A stretch of 11,357 nucleotides of DNA, taken from RGIG8748 sp045646525 (GTDB lineage Bacteria > Bacillota > Clostridia > UMGS1810). The notes under the pieces are model-generated. The model was not told the DNA's origin, searched no databases, and saw nothing but the letters and a program-made list of their open reading frames with translations. The stretch is taken from the NCBI GenBank assembly GCA_045646525.1, contig JAZRKX010000060.1, positions 1-11,357 on the forward strand. Reading direction: 5' to 3'. How positions within the stretch are numbered: position 1 is the first letter of the stretch; the number at the start of each line of letters is the position of its first letter. Position numbers and translations under genes: made by a program. Positions 7,052 through 11,357 of this stretch are shown here, piece by piece.

Positions 7052-7080
7052 TTGACATTTTGTAAAGAAAGCATTATAAT
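7052..7080 (+). promoter_or_regulatory. Consensus sigma-A promoter of the hyd maturation operon
   Basis: TTGACA (7052-7057), a spacer of exactly 17 nt and TATAAT (7075-7080) form a perfect vegetative promoter. The predicted start near 7087 leaves a leader of about 100 nt before the first gene, which contains an intrinsic terminator. Such a strong promoter behind a terminator points to control after initiation. Confidence 0.9.
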
Positions 7081-7112
7081 AAATATATCTGACAGAAAGT
7101 TTCCCGCTGACT

Positions 7113-7152
7113 GAAAGGTGCCCAAAATACAGAGTCTTATTGCGCGCCTTTT
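7113..7152 (+). promoter_or_regulatory. Candidate antiterminator helix in the hyd leader
   Basis: AAAGGTGC (7114-7121) can pair with GCGCCTTT (7144-7151) over 8 bp with one G-U pair; G7113-T7152 could extend it as a wobble. The second arm overlaps the left arm of the terminator (7142-7148), so the two structures exclude each other. Some upstream element (7088-7112) would have to decide between them. I could not match the leader to a known riboswitch or T-box. This is an inference from complementarity only. Confidence 0.4.
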
Positions 7153-7167
7153 CGGGTGCGCTTTTTT
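7142..7167 (+). terminator. Intrinsic terminator inside the hyd operon leader
   Basis: The arms GCGCGCC (7142-7148) and GGTGCGC (7155-7161) form 7 bp with one G-T pair and a 6-nt loop, followed at once by six T (7162-7167). It lies between the operon promoter and the first start codon, 20 nt before the ATG. It is therefore an attenuator rather than an end-of-operon signal. Confidence 0.85.
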
Positions 7168-7186
7168 AGTATAACAGGAGGAAGAC

Positions 7187-7447
7187 ATGGAAACAAGAGT
7201 TGCTCTTATGGCAATAATCGTGGAAAATACGGATTCCGTAAAGGAACTAAATGACATCTTGCACGATTATGCCCCATATATAATAGGAAGAATGGGTATT
7301 CCCTACCGCAAACACAATATAAGTATAATGAGTATTGCAATAGACGCCCCGCAGGACACAATATCCTCTCTTGCAGGAAAGGTTGGCTCACTTGACGGAA
7401 TAAGCGTAAAAACTGCATACTCCAATGTGATAAACCATGAAGAATAA
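7187..7447 (+). CDS. TM1266-like ACT-domain protein, putative iron-only hydrogenase system regulator
   Basis: This is an 86-residue small protein that fits the TM1266 family, a putative regulator found next to [FeFe]-hydrogenase maturation genes. The sequence ETRVALMAIIVEN (2-14), a helix around DSVKELNDILHDYAPYIIGRMGIPY (15-39), HNISIMSIAIDA (42-53) and LAGKVGSLDGISVKTAYSNV (62-81) reads as the beta-alpha-beta-beta-alpha-beta order of an ACT/ferredoxin-like fold. No DNA-binding or catalytic motif is visible and no ligand is known to me. AGGAGG lies 5 nt before the ATG. The last codons overlap the hydE start by 11 nt, so the two are translationally coupled. The family call rests on sequence character plus the hydE-hydG context. 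Confidence 0.85.
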   Translation: METRVALMAIIVENTDSVKELNDILHDYAPYIIGRMGIPYRKHNISIMSIAIDAPQDTISSLAGKVGSLDGISVKTAYSNVINHEE

Positions 7448-8486
7448 ATTAAAAAAACTCATACAAAAGCTAAGTATCAAGCATTCGCTCAAGCCCGGTG
7501 AGTACAAATACCTTGTAAAGAACTACTCCGATGAAGCTCTGAGCTATATAGCACCGCTTGCGCTGGAAGCTAAAAAGAGCATATACGGAGACGATGTATA
7601 TATCCGCGGTCTTATAGAAATATCCAACATATGCAAAAACGATTGTCTCTACTGCGGTATACGCGCATCGAATAAAGCCTGCATGCGTTACCGCCTTGCA
7701 AAAGAGGATATCCTCTCCTGTTGTGAAAACGGCTACAAACTGGGTTTCCGTACCTTTGTGCTTCAGGGCGGTGAGGATATGCACTATACCGATGATGTTT
7801 TGTGCGATATCGTAAAATCCGTAAAGGAAAGCTACCCCGATTGTGCCGTTACACTCTCCATGGGAGAAAGAAGCTTTGAAAGCTACAAGCGTCTTAAAGA
7901 GGCAGGGGCAGACAGATACCTGCTTCGCCACGAAACCGCAGACAGACGGCACTACAAAAAGCTCCACCCTAAAAAAATGAGCTTTGATAACAGAATGAAG
8001 TGTCTGAAAGCTCTTAAAGAGCTTGGGTATCAGACGGGATGCGGTTTTATGGTAGGCTCACCATATCAAAAGACCCGTCATATTGCAAAGGACCTCAAAT
8101 TTATAGAAGAGTTTTCCCCGCAGATGTGCGGAATAGGACCTTTTATACCGCACAAGGACACTCCGTTTTCACACTGTCCTGCGGGAGATGTAAGCTTTTG
8201 CACCTACCTTCTTGCAATAATAAGGCTTATAAAGCCAAATATACTTCTCCCCGCTACAACTGCTCTTGCAACCTTGTCGGATGACGGGCGGTTAAAGGCA
8301 GTTTTGTGCGGAGCAAATGTTGTAATGCCAAATCTCTCGTCCGAGGATGCCAAGAAAAACTACAACCTTTATAACGGCAAGAAAGCCACAGGACTTGAGG
8401 CAGCAGAACATCTGGAAAATCTGAAAGAACAATTACAGCCCACCGGTGCACAAATAGTATGTGAACGAGGCGATATGAAAGGATGA
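7437..8486 (+). CDS. hydE: [FeFe]-hydrogenase H-cluster radical SAM maturase HydE
   Basis: HydE is a cytoplasmic radical SAM enzyme that works on the Fe(CO)2(CN)-cysteine complex delivered by HydG, on the way to the azadithiolate-bridged H-cluster precursor loaded on HydF. The 349 residues match the family and resemble biotin synthase. The radical SAM motif CKNDCLYC gives C66, C70 and C73. Other typical blocks are FRTFVLQGGEDMHY (about 102-115), the LLRHETADRRHYKKLHP region (about 162-178), GCGFMVGSPYQK and GIGPFIPHKDTPF. Cysteines for the second, dispensable [4Fe-4S] cluster of some HydEs (CX7CX2C near the C terminus) are absent. The ATG overlaps the end of the upstream gene by 11 nt and has no good Shine-Dalgarno sequence, so translation probably depends on coupling. 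hydG starts at or just after the stop. Confidence 0.95.
   Translation: MKNKLKKLIQKLSIKHSLKPGEYKYLVKNYSDEALSYIAPLALEAKKSIYGDDVYIRGLIEISNICKNDCLYCGIRASNKACMRYRLAKEDILSCCENGYKLGFRTFVLQGGEDMHYTDDVLCDIVKSVKESYPDCAVTLSMGERSFESYKRLKEAGADRYLLRHETADRRHYKKLHPKKMSFDNRMKCLKALKELGYQTGCGFMVGSPYQKTRHIAKDLKFIEEFSPQMCGIGPFIPHKDTPFSHCPAGDVSFCTYLLAIIRLIKPNILLPATTALATLSDDGRLKAVLCGANVVMPNLSSEDAKKNYNLYNGKKATGLEAAEHLENLKEQLQPTGAQIVCERGDMKG
8478..8483 (+). promoter_or_regulatory. Shine-Dalgarno sequence that sets the hydG start
   Basis: AAAGGA lies inside the last codons of hydE, 8 nt before the ATG at 8492. The in-frame ATG at 8483, which overlaps the hydE stop as ATGA, abuts this sequence too closely to use it. 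This favours 8492. Confidence 0.65.
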
Positions 8487-8491
8487 TAAAT

Positions 8492-9940
8492 ATGGCAGTA
8501 TATAGCCCCAAATCATTAAAAGCTGAAGAATTTATAAGCCATGCCGAGATATTAGAAACCATAGAATATGCGGAGAAGAACAAGGATAACCTTGAATTAA
8601 TCGAGGAAATACTCGAAAAAGCCCGTCCCAAAAAGACAGATGAGGGAATCATATGCAAAGGACTTTCCCACAGAGAAGCATCAGTTCTTCTGGCATGCGA
8701 CAACGAGGAGATAACAGATAAAATATATAAGCTTGCCGAGGAAATCAAGCTTTCATTTTACGGCAACCGAATAGTTATGTTTGCTCCTCTGTACCTTTCC
8801 AACTACTGTGTAAACGGCTGTGTTTACTGCCCCTATCATATGAAGAACAAGCACATAGCAAGAAAGAAGCTCACACAGGAGGAAGTACAAAAAGAGGTTA
8901 TCGCCCTGCAGGATATGGGACACAAGCGCCTTGCAATAGAAGCGGGCGAGGACCCTGTAAATAACCCCATTGAATACATCCTCGAGTGTATCAAAACCAT
9001 ATATTCCGTAAACCACAAAAACGGTGCAATCCGCAGAGTTAATGTAAACATTGCCGCAACAACCGTGGAAAATTACAGAAAGCTTAAGGATGCGGGCATA
9101 GGCACATATATACTCTTCCAGGAAACATACAACAAAAAGAGCTATCTTGAGCTTCACCCCACAGGCCCCAAGCATGATTACGACTATCACACCGAAGCCA
9201 TGGACAGAGCCATGGAGGGCGGTATAGACGATGTAGGACTTGGTGTTCTGTTCGGGCTTGAGGGCTACAAGTATGAATTTGCGGGACTGCTTATGCATGC
9301 AGAGCACTTAGAGGCGGTACACGGCGTAGGACCCCACACAATAAGCGTACCCCGTATAAAGAGAGCTGACGATATAGACCCCGATGTGTTTGACAACTCG
9401 CTCGCTGACGATATATTCAAAAAAATCATCGCCTGCATAAGAATTGCAGTTCCCTACACGGGCATGATAATATCTACAAGAGAATCCGAAAAGGTGCGCG
9501 GCGAGGCATTAAATATGGGAATATCGCAGATAAGCGGTGCTTCCAGAACCTCGGTGGGAGGCTATACCGAGGAAGAAAGACCGCATGATTCGGAGCAGTT
9601 TGATGTGTCCGACCAGAGAACTCTCGATGAGGTGGTAAGCTGGCTTATAGACCTTGGACACATACCGTCATTCTGTACGGCATGCTACCGCGAAGGAAGA
9701 ACAGGCGACAGATTTATGAGTCTGTGCAAGACGGGTGCCATACAGAACTGCTGTCACCCCAACGCACTTATGACTCTGTCGGAATATCTTGTTGACTATG
9801 CAAGCGAAGATACAAAGAAAAAGGGATTTGAGCTTATAGAAAAGGAGCTTCAAAAGGTGCCAAATCCCAAGGCAAGACAGATTGCCATAGATAATGTGGA
9901 AGCAATAAAAAATTCAAACAGACGTGATTTTAGATTTTAA
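8492..9940 (+). CDS. hydG: [FeFe]-hydrogenase H-cluster radical SAM maturase HydG (tyrosine lyase)
   Basis: HydG cleaves tyrosine with SAM to p-cresol and dehydroglycine, from which the CO and cyanide ligands of the H-cluster arise. It releases an Fe(CO)2(CN)-cysteine unit for HydE and HydF. From the ATG at 8492 it has 482 residues. The radical SAM motif CVNGCVYC gives C106, C110 and C113. Family blocks include HKRLAIEAGEDP, YILFQETYNKKSYLELHPTG and GPHTISVPRIKRADDIDPD. The second-cluster motif CX2CX22C is intact (C395, C398, C421), and the C terminus is RRDFRF. This intact auxiliary site separates HydG from the related ThiH. An ATG at 8483 would add MIN; 8492 fits the Shine-Dalgarno spacing and the usual HydG N terminus better. 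An insertion sequence begins 3 bp after the stop, so the next gene of the operon is not visible. Confidence 0.97.
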   Translation: MAVYSPKSLKAEEFISHAEILETIEYAEKNKDNLELIEEILEKARPKKTDEGIICKGLSHREASVLLACDNEEITDKIYKLAEEIKLSFYGNRIVMFAPLYLSNYCVNGCVYCPYHMKNKHIARKKLTQEEVQKEVIALQDMGHKRLAIEAGEDPVNNPIEYILECIKTIYSVNHKNGAIRRVNVNIAATTVENYRKLKDAGIGTYILFQETYNKKSYLELHPTGPKHDYDYHTEAMDRAMEGGIDDVGLGVLFGLEGYKYEFAGLLMHAEHLEAVHGVGPHTISVPRIKRADDIDPDVFDNSLADDIFKKIIACIRIAVPYTGMIISTRESEKVRGEALNMGISQISGASRTSVGGYTEEERPHDSEQFDVSDQRTLDEVVSWLIDLGHIPSFCTACYREGRTGDRFMSLCKTGAIQNCCHPNALMTLSEYLVDYASEDTKKKGFELIEKELQKVPNPKARQIAIDNVEAIKNSNRRDFRF

Positions 9941-9943
9941 CAA

Positions 9944-9966
9944 GGCTCTATAATAAATGTTGGGGT
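9944..9966 (+). repeat. Left terminal inverted repeat of the IS
   Basis: It begins GGCTCTATAATAAATGTTGG and then GGT. It matches the reverse complement of the right end at 17 of 23 positions, with the outer six and the inner eight bases identical. Confidence 0.88.
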
Positions 9967-9982
9967 ATCCAACAAATAGAGC
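9945..9982 (+). repeat. Interrupted palindrome at the left IS end
   Basis: The arms GCTCTA (9945-9950) with TAGAGC (9977-9982), and TGTTGG (9958-9963) with CCAACA (9969-9974), can fold into a two-part hairpin that includes most of the terminal repeat. There is no U-tract after it, so it is not a clear terminator. Confidence 0.6.
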
Positions 9983-10009
9983 TCAAGAAAAATTAAAGAA
10001 ATAAATAAA

Positions 10010-10087
10010 AAGAGAGCATATTTGTTCAAAATCCGTTATAATGGAATTGTCAAGAAACCATAGCGGAGGAACAAAATATGCTCTCTT
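10010..10087 (+). repeat. Long inverted repeat covering the transposase start codon
   Basis: The left arm (10010-10027, 18 nt, AAGAGAGCATATTTGTTC) is complementary to the right arm (10069-10087, 19 nt) with one bulged base. The right arm contains the end of the Shine-Dalgarno sequence, the ATG (10078-10080) and the next codons. The -10 box and probable transcription start lie between the arms. Only transcripts entering from upstream would carry both arms and hide the start codon. This is the arrangement other insertion sequences use against read-through expression. Confidence 0.85.
10037..10042 (+). promoter_or_regulatory. Probable -10 box of the transposase promoter
   Basis: A perfect TATAAT lies 35 nt before the transposase ATG, giving a predicted start near 10049, downstream of the left arm of the inverted repeat. 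At 17 nt upstream the sequence is GAGCAT, a poor -35, so the promoter is expected to be weak, as is usual for transposases. Confidence 0.6.
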
Positions 10088-11295
10088 GTCATTATACTAA
10101 AGATTTATTAAATTTACAAGATGTAATTGTGACTAAAATCCAACATTTTGAATCACATACACTGATATATACACAATTACCTGTTAAACCTCATATTTGC
10201 CCCTGTTGCAAACAAGAAACATCATATATTCACGATTATCGAAAACGAAAAATTAAAGACATATCTGCCTTTGGAAAGTATGTTACACTCATTCATAATC
10301 ACAGAAGATATATATGTAAACATTGTGGAAAAAGATTTGCTGAAGATAATTCTTTTGCTCCTAAATATTATCGTGTTACTTTACGACTAATCAATGAAAT
10401 CTTTAAGAAAACTGAATCCGAAAGGTCTTTTACAAGTATTGCAAAAGAGGTCAATTTATCTGTTTCAACCGTTATTCGTTTCTTTGATTTGTTAGCTTAT
10501 GATGTTCCAAAAGAGCTTCCACAAGTACTTTCTATTGATGAATTTAAGGGGAATACAGGTAAAGAGAAGTATCAAGTAATCATTACCAATCCTGCTGATG
10601 GAACGGTATTGGATATATTACCTGACAGGAAGCAAAGTCACTTGATTTCATACTTCAAGCATTGGGAGCGAGAAGAACGAAACACGGTTAAATTCTTCGT
10701 AAGCGATATGTGGAAACCTTATGCAGAACTATCTGAAATATACTTAAAAGAAGCCACTCAATTAGTTGATAAATATCACTATGTACGGCAGGTAATATGG
10801 GCATTTGAAAGAGTGAGAAAGAAAATTCAAAAGAAGTACGGAAAAGAAAACCGATTACTTTTTAAGCACTCAAAAAGAGTACTGACAATGAGAAGAAGCA
10901 AACTAAAACCGGAACAATTAGAAAAAGTTGAATACCTGCTATACTTTAATGATGATTTAAGAAGTGCCTATTACTTAAAAGAACTGTTTTATGAAATACT
11001 CGATTGTGAAGATAAAAGCAAAGGCAAAGAACTACTTTCTAAATGGATTTTAATAGCTCAAAACAGTAGATTAAAAGATTATCAGGATTGTGCTACAACG
11101 CTGCAAAACTGGTCTAAATCCATATTTAATACATTTGATTATCCATACACGAATGGTTTTACAGAAGGATGCAACAACAAGATTAAGGTTTTAAAGAGAA
11201 ATGCTTACGGATACCGTAATTTCAATAGATTCAGAAAAAGAATATTACATATGTTTAACTACAAAAAATCTAATATTGGAAAGGCGGCTGCATAA
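10078..11295 (+). CDS. ISL3 family transposase
   Basis: This DDE-type transposase of 405 residues cuts and rejoins the IS ends. It has an N-terminal zinc-binding region with CPCC (41-44) and CKHCGKRF (80-87), and a helix-turn-helix around SFTSIAKEVNLSVSTVIRFFD (117-137). The RNase H-like catalytic domain has D154 in LSIDEFKG, D210 in VSDMWKPY and E363 in GFTEGCNNKIKVLKR, followed by the typical NAYGYRNFNRFRKRI. The order and spacing fit ISL3 transposases, and the gene is full length with all three acidic residues, so it may be active. GGAGGA lies 7 nt before the ATG. That start codon is inside one arm of a long inverted repeat, which should limit translation from upstream transcripts. Confidence 0.95.
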   Translation: MLSCHYTKDLLNLQDVIVTKIQHFESHTLIYTQLPVKPHICPCCKQETSYIHDYRKRKIKDISAFGKYVTLIHNHRRYICKHCGKRFAEDNSFAPKYYRVTLRLINEIFKKTESERSFTSIAKEVNLSVSTVIRFFDLLAYDVPKELPQVLSIDEFKGNTGKEKYQVIITNPADGTVLDILPDRKQSHLISYFKHWEREERNTVKFFVSDMWKPYAELSEIYLKEATQLVDKYHYVRQVIWAFERVRKKIQKKYGKENRLLFKHSKRVLTMRRSKLKPEQLEKVEYLLYFNDDLRSAYYLKELFYEILDCEDKSKGKELLSKWILIAQNSRLKDYQDCATTLQNWSKSIFNTFDYPYTNGFTEGCNNKIKVLKRNAYGYRNFNRFRKRILHMFNYKKSNIGKAAA

Positions 11296-11309
11296 AAGCT
11301 GCAACCGCC
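11283..11309. other. Hairpin across the transposase stop codon
   Basis: GGCGGCTGCA (11283-11292) and TGCAACCGCC (11300-11309) pair over 9 of 10 positions around a 7-nt loop holding the TAA stop. There is no T-run on the plus strand after it, and only a short TTT on the minus strand. A terminator for transcripts entering the IS from the far side is possible but weakly supported. Confidence 0.5.
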
Positions 11310-11334
11310 CTCAAAATTCCATTATTCAATTTTG

Positions 11335-11357
11335 ACCCCAACTATTGACAAAGAGCC
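11335..11357 (-). repeat. Right terminal inverted repeat of the IS
   Basis: Read on the minus strand it begins GGCTCTTTGTCAATAGTTGG and then GGT, the partner of the left repeat. It ends on the final base of the window. Confidence 0.88.

Larger units (their letters stand above)
9944..11357 (+). mobile_element. ISL3-type insertion sequence, complete, inserted just after hydG
   Basis: A 1414-bp element is bounded by imperfect inverted repeats that start GGCTCT and carry a shared GTTGGGGT block. It holds a single transposase gene. Its reading frame is visibly more AT-rich in codon use than the neighbouring host genes. ISL3 elements usually duplicate 8 bp at the target. The left-hand candidate is TTTAACAA (9936-9943), which includes the hydG stop codon; the right-hand copy would lie just beyond the window. 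The right repeat ends on the last base given, so both ends are complete. ISL3 family assignment comes from the transposase layout and the ends; the individual IS name is not known to me. Confidence 0.9.

Noticed and set aside
7470..7967. A 165-codon open frame on the minus strand
   Set aside because: It is antisense to hydE, has no recognisable domain and no ribosome binding site that I can defend.
8753..9307. A 184-codon open frame on the minus strand
   Set aside because: It is antisense to the conserved core of hydG and reads as a shadow.

Overview
The window looks like a chromosomal piece from an anaerobic, moderately low-GC Firmicute of the class Clostridia, perhaps Oscillospiraceae/Ruminococcaceae-like (the family is a guess). 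The reasons are the Gram-positive str-operon order with an L7Ae-like gene ahead of rpsL, strong AGGAGG ribosome binding sites, near-perfect sigma-A promoters, a glmS ribozyme, and [FeFe]-hydrogenase maturation genes.

Left part, minus strand (1-2776): a str operon read right to left as L7Ae-like protein, rpsL (S12), rpsG (S7), fusA (EF-G; cut by the window edge after 433 codons). It has its own consensus promoter at 2748-2776 and is not preceded by rpoC. rpsL starts with TTG and rpsG with GTG, each decided by a strong Shine-Dalgarno sequence.

Middle part, minus strand (2803-7035): an amino-sugar cluster read as a GlmU-like left-handed beta-helix acyltransferase, the glmS ribozyme, glmS, glmM, and an intrinsic terminator. 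Together these would turn fructose-6-P into GlcN-6-P and GlcN-1-P, and possibly on to GlcNAc-1-P for cell-wall precursors. The ribozyme gives GlcN-6-P feedback.

Right part, plus strand (7052-9940): a consensus promoter, a leader of about 100 nt with an intrinsic terminator and a possible antiterminator, then a tightly packed operon: TM1266-like ACT-domain regulator, hydE, hydG. These belong to H-cluster assembly for [FeFe] hydrogenase. hydF and the hydrogenase itself are not in the window.

Right end (9944-11357): a complete ISL3-type insertion sequence, inserted 3 bp after the hydG stop codon. Its right inverted repeat ends exactly on the last base of the window, as expected for a contig that broke at a repeated IS copy. 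The transposase start region lies in one arm of a long inverted repeat that should block translation from read-through transcripts.

The least explained signals are the hydrogenase-operon leader attenuator and the IS start-sequestering hairpin. I found no CRISPR array, tRNA or rRNA.
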